Part shown: positions 1-13,807 of the stretch, piece by piece
How positions within the stretch are numbered: position 1 is the stretch's first letter
Layout of the letters: each line of letters begins with the position of its first letter
Assembly (NCBI RefSeq): GCF_002078875.1
Contig: NC_034414.1
Span: 30,786,590-30,850,589 of the forward strand
Source of the DNA: Numida meleagris
Lineage: Eukaryota; Chordata; Aves; Galliformes; Numididae
Length of the DNA: 64,000 bases
Reading direction: 5' to 3'
Notes under the pieces: generated by a model
Database searches by the model: none
The model's input: only the letters and a program-made list of their open reading frames with translations
Told to the model about the DNA's origin: nothing
Position numbers and translations under genes: made by a program

Positions 1-3000
1 CTAAAGATAATCTAGGAGAGATTGGTCAGAATACCGATTGCTGGGGCTTTGGTTAGTTTTGGCCATAAAATGGACTCTCTGAATGCTATTTCAGTGGAAG
101 TAGAGCATTGTACATTTTTATAAACTTCTAAATGCAGCTGTCTTGCAGAAAAATCTCTGTCATTTTAAAATAAGATCTTTTATTTTTAGATAGTTTCTTA
201 ATTGCCATTTCTGGAATTATGTTACCACTTCACAATTTTCATTAAGGCTAGTTCCTTTAGTCTTTCATCATTAGTATGTTTGTAAATGAAAGAATACTTC
301 TTTTTTTTTTTCGTATCTGCTGAGCAGCGTTGTAGGTTATAGCAGGAAAATGCAGAGAAGAAACATATTGCCAAGTAGGGTATTACATACTTATTAATGT
401 ACATGATTCATATACATTATGTTTTAAAATGAGAATGCAGTAATACAGCTTCTTTTTTCAGGCTTTAAAACATTGTATTTGCATTTTGTCTTAGCTTATT
501 TTCGGTAGTCTTATGAGAAAGCATTAGAATATCATATTATGGTTTTTCATACATTATTTTAAAAAACCTTTAAATCTGCTTGGAGTGTCTGACCTTAGGA
601 GCTGAGAACTATTGGTCCACAATGAGAGGAGGAAATCAAGTGTCACCATAAGGTTAGCTGTCAAGTTCTTAGACCATGACATTCAGATTTCTCTTCTGAA
701 AATTAACTTCTCTATGGCTGTCACTTTAGTGACAACAATATGTGAACTGCATTCTGTGATCTCTCATTCATTTTTCATGTTCCTCTCCAAGGACATAGTA
801 CCCTGAGATCAAAATTGTACCTAGATAGACTAGTTCACCATGTTACGGCTAGATGAAAATTATAGCTTAGGTCTCATTTGCTTCAGAAACAGAATTTGTA
901 TTAAAATTTTAATTCCACAAGGATCTATTTTAACAACAAAAAATATTTTTTTTTCAGTAAACCAGAAGGCACTAATACAGTACTGACTGATGGAAGAAAA
1001 ATACTCTGAGAATTTTTGCATATCCCGTGGCTCCTTGTATTTCTGAGTAGCCGTAACACCTGCGTATGTAGCAACCTTTCTTGGGCTCCTGATGTTATTA
1101 AACATTAACTACTTGTATTCAAGTCTTAAACATCAAATTTGTCAAAACTTTTTAAAAACAGTGGTATTTCTTGCTGTCACATGAACATGCAGCTTAACAT
1201 TATCCATCCAGAGCAACAAATTTAAAATGTAGCAGTAAAAAATTATGTAATTAGCCTTTACTACAGGGGTATTTGTGATCAGATTTTAGGGACTACATAC
1301 ATCAGTGTTTAAAACCTGTAGAGAAATCCAGGAAGATCATCAGCTGGCACGGTGTTCACCAAACAAGCACAATTTGACCAAATGTTTAATCTTGATCATA
1401 TCTTTTTCATAATCCTCTACTCATAAGAAAAATGTCTATACATTTTTGAGATGATAGAGCAGACTGAATGTTAAAGGGGTAAACAGTGCACGACATGCAC
1501 ACATTGTCTGTTTCCAGCTTTTTCTACTCTAAAAAGTGTGTCTCACTGTAAAACTATTGAAAAGAGACAGTAAGCTCTTATCATAGCTGAAGGCATGGAT
1601 TTGTATCTTCTTATCTCTGAGGAGGAGTCTTTATTATTTCTTGTTTCCGAGGAAGACAGGTGGTAAATTCAGCTGAGGGAATTGAACTTTCATCTGCTAC
1701 GTCATTTTCACGCTGGTCGTTTTATGTCCATTAAAAGCAACTGCAGAGGTACTTACTTTGCAATTGTTCTCTTAGCCAATATAAAGCTTCTGAGATTCTT
1801 AGTGAGAATATAGTATATATTATATTCTTTTATTAAGCACCTGTGCAGGTTATTTGTTTGACCTTTCAATTAGAGTAAGTATATTTAGGAAGATACCACA
1901 GTGGTAATAGCCTGTGGATGCTGCCACGCTGTGCAGTTCTTCATTTGTGAAGACCGTCTTATTGAAAATGTGAAAACTTTTTCTATGAACAAATTCAGTG
2001 ACAGCCAAATACAGTCAGTCGAGGTCCAAGAATGTAAAAGGTATGAAAGGCAGCCTGCAAATAATATGCCTGTAGGTAAGGAAGAGGGCTTGTTTCCTGT
2101 TTTGGATAGCCTCTTATGAAAAGTACCCCCTGAAAAAGTGTGCTGTAGATGTTTTTACTATATCTACCCTGTAAAATGTATGGCCAAAATTCTGGGTTCT
2201 GAGAACCGTAAATAAATGCACTGTTAATGGATGCCAGACTGTGCTGTGAAGTCAAGTTTGCGCTTTCCAGCATGAATGTAGTCACCTTTAAGGTCATGTG
2301 ACCTCTTACAGAGATGTAGTACCTCATGCAATAGCTTTTTCCATTATTTATTTATAGTCATGCAAGAAGCTAAATGAATCTACAATCTAGATAAGTGCAT
2401 TGTAGAATAACTGGGTAGAGGATGTGGTTGGTTTTTTTGTTTTGTTTTGTTTTTTTTGAGAGGGCAAAACTTCCTGGAATTCTGGAAGATGGGTCATAAT
2501 GGAGGGCTCCGCCATAACGGTGGGCTTATCCACCTGTAAATCTCCAGACAGTACACATTATGGTGTTTGTTCCAGGGACAGTCTGAATCAAGGCTGAATC
2601 AACAGCTCAATAGGGAGTCATATTTTTATGACTGAATGAATTGATGCATACTTTTCTACTTTGAGCTACTACTTGTCTAGTAACTTGGAATTACTTGTAA
2701 CTCAAAGCAGCCCCAGCAATTTTGGTTTTCCTAGCACTTCATATGCTTGACTCTCCTGGCGGGCTTGGTGACACTTTTTAAACTCATGTTCTCAAGCTGA
2801 AGAAAGAAATCACACAAGAAGACATTTTCCAATTAAAACATTTAAATTATAATGTAATCAGTGCTGAGTTTCCCTTTGTACTTTTTTATCAAATGTACTG
2901 GATTATGCATTAGCCACGTTTCCTGAATCTAGCATATGTGTATGGTACTCCTCAGTTGATGGTCTCTTGACATTTTCATGTTTGCTTACAGTGACATTGT

Positions 3001-3139
3001 ATAGAGAAAATAAAATGCCTCACTATATGAAATGACATCAGTCATGAATCTTACTCTTCTCTAGTGATATCTCACGCATCTGGTAACTGTGTTCACTTAT
3101 TTTCACAAAAGATGCTTTCCTTCTTCTTTTTGCATCACA

Positions 3140-3367
3140 GAAGGGTTTGGCTGGGTGTTAGGAAAAGTTTCTTCACCGAAGAGTGGTCAGGCAATGGAAC
3201 AGACTTCCCAAGGCCATGATCAGAGCACCAAGCTTCATGGAGTTCAAGAGGTATTTGGTCAATGCTGTCAGAAATACACTTTGAATTTTGGGTTGTACTA
3301 TGTGGAGCCTGGACTTGGTGATCGTTTTGAGTCCTTTTCAACTAGGGATATTCTATGATTCTATGAA
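3140..3367 (+). mobile_element. CR1 LINE 3' fragment, + orientation
   Basis: The sequence follows the CR1 3' end (gttaggaaaagtttcttcac, then a stretch resembling the gagttcaagaa and gggttgt...gtggagcc segments) and finishes with attctatgattctatga, the CR1 tail. It is about 230 bp, 5'-truncated as most avian CR1 copies are. The subfamily is uncertain. Confidence 0.85.
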
Positions 3368-6300
3368 AGAAATTTGTGTTAATTGAATTATAGAGGTGGT
3401 ATTATTTTTTTTTTCATACCTTCTGTGATGATTATGAAGAGGCTTGGTTTCTTTATTCAGAAAAAAATTTTAGACCAAGTTTTTTGTTTTTGCTAAGTAA
3501 TGTTATTCAGAGCTGCTACCATCAGCAGTGCCTGTGGATTCCTTCTGCCCAACCCAGCGACCCTGCGCCCTCTTCAGCACAGGCCAATGGTTGTGACTAC
3601 TGCTTTCCCATTTTGCAGGGTTAGCTGTTAGAGGGCACGAAATATAACACATCTGTACCCTCTGTGGCACAACCAGCTGCACAGGCTGCTATAGACAAGA
3701 AACCTTCTTTTTAAGGCCAGGAAGTCTTGGAGGCTTCTTTGAAACACCCACCATTGTAATAATTGGTTCCTACTCATAATTTTGTCTGGGACTAAAAATA
3801 GGATAAGTATCTGCATTGTAAATATCTTTTAGTAAGTCTGGCTTAACATGAGGCCAATGACTTCTGTCTCCTTTTTATTATCCTTCTTGTAGTCTCACAG
3901 TGAAATGCATGCAAGACAAACAGAAAGACTGGTCATGAATTCTGTAGATGGCATTTTCCAAACTTTCCTGGTGAGCATTTCGTTAGTCATAGAAGTCATA
4001 GAAGATTGTTTCTAATATTATCAATTGCCAAGCCTTCTTTATTCCTCTGAATTGAATAAATTCCGTTAAAGCTGACAGTATGTTTTGTAAGTGTATTTTG
4101 AATGTGAGTCATATTCAGCTATTGTGCCTTCATCTTTGTGGAATCAGAAATGCACTACGTGTCAGCTTTTAAGGGTATTGCTGCATTTATTTACCTTTTT
4201 TTTAGGTGTAATACTGATGAATTCTTAATCTTGGATGTTATGCTACTACACAATGCAATTAAAAACATTTCTAAAAGTACATCTATTTTTTGATAGCCGA
4301 GTATAACTGGATGACAACCCAGCATACTTTCCTTCCTTCTGACATTTATTTAGGAGTTTTGTGATATGTTTCTTTCCAAATCTGGGGGGCATAGGAGTTT
4401 TTGAGATTAAACTTGAAGCATTAATTTTACAAGAAGTGTGTATGATCTTCCCAAATTCTCTTTGGTTTTGCTTTTCACACCAATGAGCACTAATTCCTAG
4501 TTCTGAGTCTTCTATCTAAGCTGGTCTTGCAGTACATTTAATTTCTACAGTGACTCATAATGGATTAGATTTAGTTAAGAAAATTGTAGCTGGCAGGTTA
4601 GAACAGTTCACATCCCAAAATCATCTATAAAGTGCAGGTGAGCTTTGACAGTTCAAGTAAATTTTTAATTTGACTTTCAGAGACTCGTAGGTGCCACTAT
4701 ATATAGTATGCAATTGAATTAGTGCAGTAGTTAAACTGTTACGTTCAACTTAAAATTTATTTTTTTAATGTTTGATTATACCATTTCAACCTTTGTTATA
4801 GAAAGCAAATTCTCTAAATGAATATTTAAAATTGAATGCTAGAGTGCACATTTAAATCCTGTGCTATATGAATGCAGGAGATTCTTGAAGAAAAATAATT
4901 ATGCGTTATGCAGACCTGCAAATCACTGTGTATCAGCAATAAATATGTAGCCCAAATGATGTTTGTCATCCACAAAACTGTAGTTCATCATTCTGTATAA
5001 CCTCTGCATGTTTACCGACTTGTGTGACAGTTGTACTTCATGTTACTGCCGTGCAAGGAGTGCTTGCATAAGATGGCTGCAGGATACGTTCCTAGGACGT
5101 ACTGTAAGTTACAGAGTGTGAATTGCTGTAGTGTGTTCAGGCAAGCTCATGGCCCAGTGCTGGAGATACTGGTGTTTGTACCTGAGCTAACCCAGTCTTT
5201 ATTTGTGATAAATATATTGGAATACTTCCGAAGAACCTGATAAAAACATGAGATGAAGCTTGTAAGTGTAAAAACTTCATTTTTAACATGGCCTAAAGAC
5301 TTGTAGATAGTAAGCAATTATTTTTCTCTTTTTCACTTTACAGAACTCTTAATTCTATTAACACTGAGTTTTAAGCTTTGAACGGAACAATTCATCTGTA
5401 GCAATGGGAAAACTCCTCTGTAGAGAAAAAACAAAGATAAACTTCTAGCTTCTGTGGTTAGATAATTTTTCTTACAAGTGTAAAGAGGGCCCAGAATGTG
5501 GAGGCTTCCTCAGCCTTCAGTAAAAGAAATGCAGTGTGCTGTTTGCTTGTACTTTTTTATCTGAAATGAACACTTAGCAATCTGCTGTTAGTTTTAAGTT
5601 GATGCTGAAAACTCTCTAAGCCATTACACTTCATATCCTTGCAGAGTTAGGAGTACATTGCATATGCAAACACTTTCCAGGCTTTTCTGTCCTTTCAGAA
5701 ATGTAACTTTACTAGATTTGTTCTTTGCTAATTTTAATCGTTGTCATTTTATTAACATATCAGAGGAAAATTGTCCAGTGTCTTGTTTTCTGAAGCTGCA
5801 TCTCTTCTGATGTTTCATTACATTAAACATAAAAATCTTGTCAAGCTTCTGTTATTTGTGTGATTTGTTATATCTTGCAGAAACTTTCACAACTACAAGA
5901 AAGCCAAGCTTCATACTCGGTGTACCAAAGTGCTTGAATATTTTTAGGCTTACACCTTAATCTATAAATTATAGATGCTTTGGAAAGTCTCATAGAAATG
6001 GCGTCCTGTGCAACTTTCATGAATAGTGATTTCTGCTTTCTTGAAATATTGTAACGCTTCTGAAGTGATGTATTAAAAATATCCAGCACAACAGCATAAA
6101 TACTACTTATTGATTATATAACTGCATGTATTGTTGTAAATAGTCTGTGAAGTACAGAGTAAGGAATGAAACAATAGTGCTAACAAAAATTTTGAACAGT
6201 TTTGTTGGGTTAAGAAATTCTAACAATGCAAGGGCTGTCAAAGACTGTGTGTACCATCAACAAAAATTGACTGGCTTTAAATGCTTAAAATTGAAGCTTG

Positions 6301-7046
6301 AATACTTGGCAGACTTTTTTTCTCTAATTGAGTCAAGTTCGTCACTATTATCAGAACAAAAATAGCAGGATGCTTAAAATAAAGTATTTTAAAATTTGTT
6401 CTTTTTTTGCTCTAAGGTTGTCTTTTTTGGTTTGCTTCTTTGAAAAGGAGAATGTTTTTAGAAGGAGGCACAACATGGAACAGTTGTTTTGTTTACTGGT
6501 CTTTGTAGAGAAGAAAGATATTTGAATAATTTTGAAGTTTTCAGACCAAATATTCTGACAGCATATCTACAGAAAACAGTGGTTGTCCTACTGTAAATTT
6601 GTACAATGCAATATTCTTAGTTCAGTTTTCTTAAGCGGGAAAGTACAAAAATATATCTGATATAATCAACTGTGTGATATTCTCGTCTTCCAGCTTCATT
6701 AGAATGATATACTTGAATGCACTGTTTACTCTGGAGGTAGAATAATCAGTAATCCAAATATACATAATGAACAGAATTGAGAAGAGCTATCTCCAAAAGA
6801 AGCGGTAGCTTGGGAGTTAGAGCTCTCTGCCAAGTTCACACCAGGAACTGAGTTTTGAATTTGAGCTTTCCAACAACTAGTGATCTAGCCAGCATTTGTT
6901 AAAGTTTAAAACCTTATCTTGTTAGATACAGTACTGCATTTATTATATTTGGAATTAGAAATGTTGTAGAAGTTAGGCTTTGTGAGAAATCTGGAAAATA
7001 GGGAAACTTCCTGAATAAAGTGCAGAGGTTATATCTTCAGTTATGG

Positions 7047-7066
7047 AATATATATATATATATATA
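7047..7066. repeat. (TA)n microsatellite
   Basis: Twenty bases of alternating A/T in the AVEN intron. Confidence 0.9.
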
Positions 7067-7114
7067 TTTTTAACTTCTCACAATATCCTTACTTAGAAGT
7101 GTGGGAAGTCAAAG

Positions 7115-7240
7115 TATTCAGAGCAGGGTGCCCAGGCCCATGCCCAGGTATCTGCTGAAGTTCTCCAAGGAGGAGACACCACAGCCTTGCTGGGTTGTGC
7201 CGGTGTTCATCAGCCACGCAGCATGTTTATGTGCATGCCT
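7115..7240 (-). mobile_element. CR1 LINE internal fragment, - orientation
   Basis: The + strand reads gcagggtgcccaggcccatg, then ctccaaggaggagacaccac and a cagcc-ttgctgg segment, the reverse of the CR1 region near the reverse transcriptase end. It is diverged and lacks the tail; the ends are approximate. Confidence 0.65.
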
Positions 7241-10200
7241 TTCATCCAAGAGAGTTTTGTCCCTGTCCTTAGGGAGAGACCCCTGCCATGTTATCCTGCT
7301 GCTACTGCAAATAAGTAGATACGCAGATAAGTAAGCTGGCTTTGGTCATGAGTATTTCTGCATTAAGAAGTCTGGTCATCTTTGCCTTTTTTCAGTCCTC
7401 TTCAATGTTACTGCTCAAAACCCAGCATGCACTATGGATTTTTATACTTTGTCTAATCTGGCAAGCTGGTTGCGCTGACATTTAAAAATCACTAAGTATG
7501 TTGTAGATTAGCAACCCGAGGACAATGACACTAGAAAATGTCAAAACGCATCAAGAAAAATGTAAATATTTAAGTTGACTAGCTTAAACTTAATAAAAAG
7601 TTTGTTTAATCTATTGGGAAATCAATAACTTCACGCTTAAATATCATTTTAATGTTTATTCAATAAAAAAGGGAACAGTGGAGAAGATGGAGTTGGTATT
7701 TATGAATAGCTGCATTCGGTTGAAATGTACTTCTGTTGTTCAGCGCATTTTGTTTTAATATTTTGCAGTTTTGCTGCAATCTGCTTGCATTTGCTGCAAG
7801 ACTAATCACTTTCAGGTGTCTAAGAAGAAATTACACATTAAAAGTAGCGACACATTTTAGAAAATGTGCAAAAGTTAATAGCAAAGTGGAGAGCTGGCTT
7901 AATGCTATTTATACAGTTACGTGTATGATCGATACAGTAGATGGACGTATGTCTTTTTTTCTCCTTATACATGCTGCAGATGTAAAACTTGAAACAATTC
8001 AAAAGACCTCTTAGGTACAGAATAAAAATAAATCTGTGCATTTCCTACTTTTCCTTTCTGTTTTTCCTATCAAAAGATGACTAATTAAGATAACTATTTG
8101 TAGAGCTCTGTGAGTAAAAACTAGATGTTTGTTTCGTTTAGTGTTGGTTATGTTTAATTAGATGCAGGCTCCCATCTTACCTGGGTAAGCCAAGCATGCT
8201 ATCTGATATAATGCTTTCCCAAATACTTTCTTACTTTGCAACTCTTTATGTCCCATAGACTTCCTGAGCCAGATGTGGAATCTCTGTATTCACAAGTTCT
8301 TGCTTTTTCCTTCTGTCCCTTCTTGCATCCATGGAAACTTGTAGCATCTGCACCACTGGCCAAGGGGTCCATTTTTTTCTCTTTTGTTCTTAGTCACCTG
8401 TCTTCACTCAGAAGCACGGTTACTACTGTTTGTTTCTCTGAACCTCTTTGAATAGCTTTTTCTTTCTACTTTTTTCCTTTCCTGACTGTTGTTAACTTCT
8501 GCTTTAGTTTTTAATTATTGAAAAAAAAACCACAGAATTTGTGTTGGTTTTTTTTTTTCTCTTTTACCATTATGTTCTCTGGGACTGGTTGTTTTCACCC
8601 TTCTCATTTGAAAAACTGGTATGTAACCTTGCTTTCATGATCCTTTCTGTTAAATTCATTCTGTTCTTCCTATGTAGACACTTCTTGTTCCAGAAGTGGC
8701 ACCAGTTTCCAAAGACCTCTCCTTATTTGTTTATCTGTGACGATTTAAAATTTTGAGTGTATGATTTAACCTTGATCAGATGATCCTGCTGTTTGGTCAG
8801 ATCTGCATGTTTTTGTTGTTGTCGTTTTTAATGTGACTAGTAGCCCTGCATAGTTGTGCCAGGGAATTAATTTTGAACATTTGTCTTCCTCAATCTTGAT
8901 TACAAATATGCTTTACTATTCACAGTGAAGGACGCAAGTATCCTTGACTTCAGTATGTTTGCAGAGAGCTCAAGGTCTTCTACTGCTATCAATAGAAGAA
9001 CATGCTATAAAATATTCTTCTAGAATTTTGGTAATTCAGACTTTTATGCTGAACTATTGTGTGAACCTTCTGGTGAACCTTCCTGTGCAATCTACTGGTG
9101 AATAGCAGAGCCAGGGAAAATGTAGGTTGCGCTGAAGTATTTGTGCTGAAGGCCTGTTGTTTGGAAATAACTGCCACGCATTTGATAAAGACAGACTTTG
9201 CAGTTACTTGAAATAGACTGTTCTAAATAATATCTGAAGAAAATTAATGGATGCTGATTCCTTGCAGAGTCTTTATCTGTTGTTTTTGTATTGCCACGTT
9301 CTGAAAATTTCTATTACCCGGTCTACATTTATGGCAAATTGCATAAGTAGAACACTGCAGCCTTAGTCATAGTAAAAGATAATTGTTACCGTGTGTATTC
9401 TATCAAAGTAAAGTAATTAAAAATGTAGAAATAGAAATCAGTGACATAATTACAAGGGCTGTGTGTCTTCCACAGAAGTCTGCTCTGATATAACATACAC
9501 TACTTTGTTTTGGCCAAATTATTATATCTTATACACGATGTGTATAAAATTATTCATATAAACTCCTTGCAGAACAGATTATCTAGGGTTGGAAGAATAC
9601 TTGTTATCCATTTATATACAGGTTAGTCATCTTTAGTAGGAGAAAAAAACAGTGTCTTCTGTAGTATTGATCCAAAGATATGTTATTTAGAACAAGCAGT
9701 AGTAGTAGATGGACTGCTCTGTAAATCACAACATTGGAAATACGGTGTAAGGATTAAAAAAAATAATAAAATCTTTTGGTACTGATGACGTTTCACAGTG
9801 CCTGGTCTGTAGTTCTTGCTGCTTCCAGAATCTTCTAGCTAGAGTACACCACAGCACGGATGAGTGGGAGCGCTTCCTCATGCTTTTTCCTCCAGTTTGA
9901 GGAAGATGCACTCACTCTTTTCATCGCAAATGTCTGGTAAGCTGTAGTTTTCTCTTTCTGCTCATTCATTTGCTCAAAATTCATAAATCCAAAATTAATT
10001 CCCTAGCTTTTTGTCTGATTGATGGATTTGTCTTGGATATTCTATATGAAGTTTTCTGCTAATAAAAGAAAAAATGTTGCTTGTCTTCATCCCAACTCCT
10101 CAAGAGAGTTGGTCAGATTCCGATATGAGCTGCTGATGTTAGACAACATTTCAAGCGTCAGGCATGCCTAAACAATTCAGATTGTTTTTCCCCACAGAAG

Positions 10201-11647
10201 AATTTTAAATTGGAGGATCTATTGTTTTTTTCTACTTTAAAAATAGCATGTTTCCTCTTGTGTTTTCGAATCCTATGAAGGAAACTGAAGGGAGGCAGGT
10301 AGCTTGTTTTGACATTACGTTCTTCTTAAATAGCAACGAACTGGGGATCAATACAGAAAGAAGGGAAAACCTGGAAAATTTGGTTAAAATCTTTAGAATG
10401 AAGATAGACTTCTTTATCTTTGGAGAGAATCTTCTTCATTTTGTAACTCAGAAAGAACTTTGGTTAGCGCACTGGGCACAGGACGCATTTTGAGGTGTTT
10501 TGGGTCTCGTGTTAATTTCCCAAATGTACCTGAACTGTAGTTTTGTGGTTTATTTTGCTCAGCCGCTGGCTGCCATTGTGAATTCATTGCATAGTTTAGC
10601 TGACCATACAGACTTGTAGATAGAGGCTTGGGTTGCCATAGTAAAATAAGAGAAGGATGAACAAAGGTTGGAAAATCCCAAATGAGTTCATAAAAATGTC
10701 TGATACCTGTCTAGGAGAAGATAAATTCTGTTTAAAACAGTTGTTTAGATTCTTGTATTTGTGCGTGTGCTTCTGTACCTCTGAGGTTGTCTTTAAAGGC
10801 CACCGTTACATTGTTTGTTTCTCCTCCCAGTTTGACAATCTGTTTCATGATCTGTAAGACTACCAAATATTTTGCCTCTGTCTTCAGTAATGTTTTGTCT
10901 TTTGTTTTCACTGAATTAGAGAGTTAAAGTGAACAAAATTATGCTACTGGTGTGGTCGTTGTCTTTTCACACTGAAATGTGTTTTTTGATGTTTGAACTT
11001 TCATACTAATGTAATTTCACATATTAGAAAATGTTTATTGCAGATTACAGGGAAGATTTGTTTGCTTCTGCTATTCAGTGAATATCTGTATGAAGAGATA
11101 ATTGGGCTAATGAGGCTCAGACATGCGTTCAATTTGAATCAATTGATATAGCTTTAAAATATATTCAAGTGTTAGGATAGTACGGTGCTTCAGATCTGCT
11201 ATTCTTTTATAGCAAAGTTGCATTTTATAAAAAGGATTGTTAAGATTTGTTTTGAAAGTGATGCGCAAGGTTTACTTGACTGCATTATTTTTAGCTGCTC
11301 TGTGTTTGGAGACCAAGTAATGTTTGTAAGTAAGATAAAAACTCTTCAAATTCAAAAGAAGAAAAGCAATTCTTATGGTGGAAGGAACTCTGAGTCATTG
11401 CAAGATGTTTGATTAGTATTCATGACACAAAAGGAAGTTATTTTCAGGGTAAAGAAATTTATGAAAAGATAATTGGTTAGACCAACATTCTCATTAACCT
11501 AATTTGCATTAAATGTGCTACTATGAATTGTAGTTACTGCTTTTCCATTTGAAAGACATGCTTTGTTAATCTATTTAAGAGCCTAGTTAAACGGCCATTT
11601 AAGTCATACCCTTTAATTCAGCACTACAGTATCTGTGGATCTGTAAC

Positions 11648-11662
11648 AATAATAATAATAAT
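11648..11662. repeat. (AAT)n short tandem repeat
   Basis: Five AAT units in the AVEN intron. Confidence 0.85.
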
Positions 11663-12631
11663 TCCTGACTTTATGAGTGTAGAGAATCACAAGCCAGCTC
11701 TTGATCCTAGCTTATTTTCCTGGTGAAGCAGGTTTCTTTAGCTGCCTTATGTCGGGTCCCTCTCAGATATCTGGAGCATCCAACTCATCCTTTTGTTTAA
11801 TTTTACTAATTTGTCTTGAAGAAAATATGTGACTTTGTTTTTCTAATGGTATCAGGACTCTGAGAATCACCTGGTTTAATTATTTTTCAATAACTTCTTT
11901 ACATGTGCAACTAAATCGAGCCTTTAAAATATGAGCAGTCAAATTACTTTGCACTTTTTGTTATCTACTGTAAAATCGCGAATGAAGAGTGAATCTGGAT
12001 TCCTTTAAATTTTTTGCTTTAGCTATTACCTATGAGCAATATTGTAGATGCTCTGACAGAGAGATTTACTTAGAGTTGCGCTGTTTGCAATGAAAAGGCA
12101 GGCACCTTTGTCAGCAGTGAGTCAACTGTGAGTTTTCAAGTTAAGCATTTAAATCTACAGTTAGGCACACAAAATACCATATTTCTTCAGGTAATCTGAA
12201 ATTCTCAGGATCAAATTTCATCTCTTTCACACAATAATTCAACAACTGTCTACTGTCTATTTGTACAGAGGTCCAGAAACAGCTGTTTGTTTGAAAATTG
12301 CACGGTCTAAGAAGACATATCCCATGCTCTGCATCAGCAACATACGTGCTTTGTGTTATTCTCGCTCTTTGGTCATTATCATGTCTTGAGATTCTCTTGT
12401 TCCTGATAATTTTTATGGCATATTTCTTTACTGCAAGTTTATCAAAAGAAGTTTAAAGGTGTTCCCCACACCTCCCTTTTTACATATGTAGTTTGAAGGA
12501 ACCTGCTCATTTAATGAACAGAATCTAAAATGATTCATTTTCAAATTTTAGAACAGACTAACAGTGATATATTCAATAGGAGCATCTGAAAGTGTAACTT
12601 CCTTGCTGAAAAGACTGAATATTAGTTTTCA

Positions 12632-12651
12632 GTGTGTGCGTGTGTGTGTGT
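12632..12651. repeat. (GT)n microsatellite, interrupted
   Basis: A GT run with one GC interruption, followed by tatgtatatgtata. AVEN intron. Confidence 0.9.
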
Positions 12652-13736
12652 TTATGTATATGTATATAGAAATATTGTCTGTTATTTACAAGTAATAATT
12701 CGTTCCAGAGTTATTATTTTGCTCATATGCTGTGAATAACTAATGTTATAAAATAATTCAATTACTGTTTTAATTGAATGGTTTAGCATGTAAGAACGTA
12801 AGAAGTTTTTGTGGTAGTTCCAATTTTACATGATTATGTATTCGTTGGAGGTTGTATCTGATTCTGCCTCCCTCTGCAACCATAATCTTTCACATTTCAT
12901 CTCTGATAGTCCTTGCTAATTCTTTTTTTTTTTTCCTGGAATTCTGGTGTATTTTTACAGCAAATAAACTGATAGGACTTTCTGTTGCAACCCAGTGTGG
13001 TACTATTACTGCAATAGTATCTAAAACAAAACAACACCCTATGCTTACCTGTACAAAAAGAAGGTTCCTACTGTCGTGGAGCAACATGGCAGGAGATTAG
13101 AAGATCCCATAGCTAAGATTACATATGTAGTTTAATTAGCCCTATTTAATGTTTTTTTGTTGCTGTTGTTTTTTTTTATTATTCAGTCCCTTATATATAT
13201 GAAATATGGCTTTAGCTTCAGTGGCTTCAGTGCCATTTTTTATGACATGCTCATGTAAGGGAAGAGAAAGTCTGAAGAGTTAACTATCAAACAACAGGAA
13301 GCATTTACTGGGCCAGTACAAACTGATGTCTGGAATGTTTTTGTAATCCATTTTGGAAGAGACCTGTTGAAAAAATGTTTCTACAGCACATTTAAAGCTG
13401 CTCGTAAAATGTACTCTCAGAATATTGTACATAAACTTACTGTTATTTACTTGAGACTTGTCAGTGAAGATCTTGCACGTCATCATGGCACCTAGCACCA
13501 CCTCATTCAGTTTGGAATCTGTTGTGCCTTTTTCAGTACTGTTTTGTAAATAAGAAATTTAAAACATCATTCAGTTGTGCTTAGAGAAGTTTATTATTTT
13601 GAATGCAGGCAGCATTCAAATTAAACACAAATTTGCTGAAAATTTGAGGTTTATTGATTAAACATATTTCTGTAGAATTTGGAGCTTACAGGGAGTTTGC
13701 TATTTAAAAATTAAAATCTTTTTTCTTTTTTTGTAG

Positions 13737-13807
13737 GAGATTCCTTTACGCAGTTTCGATTTGCTGAAGAGAAAGATTGGGATACAGAAAATGTATACTG
13801 TAAGCAG
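13737..13807 (+). CDS. AVEN: AVEN exon (third from human numbering), 71 nt
   Basis: The acceptor is a T-rich tract ending ttgtag and the donor is CAG|gtaacc. The exon starts with the last two bases of a Gly codon and then encodes 23 residues beginning DSFTQFRFAEEKDWDTENVY. This corresponds to the conserved GDSFSQFRFAEEKEWD block of mammalian AVEN, so the preceding exon should end in phase 1. Confidence 0.95.

Larger units (their letters stand above)
1..13736 (+). other. AVEN: AVEN intron (3' part), no exon found
   Basis: AT-rich sequence before the first visible AVEN exon. All open frames are short and none resembles AVEN or another family I know. I searched for the upstream AVEN exon (region around NWDRYQDIEKE) without success, so it probably lies before the window. 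CR1 fragments at 3.1 and 7.1 kb and short TA, GT and AAT repeats are listed separately. Confidence 0.75.

Noticed and set aside
1..13736. Search for an upstream AVEN exon and for CHRM5, which overlaps AVEN in human
   Set aside because: No sequence resembling the AVEN NWDRYQDIEKE region or a single-exon seven-helix receptor is present; both would lie before the window if conserved.
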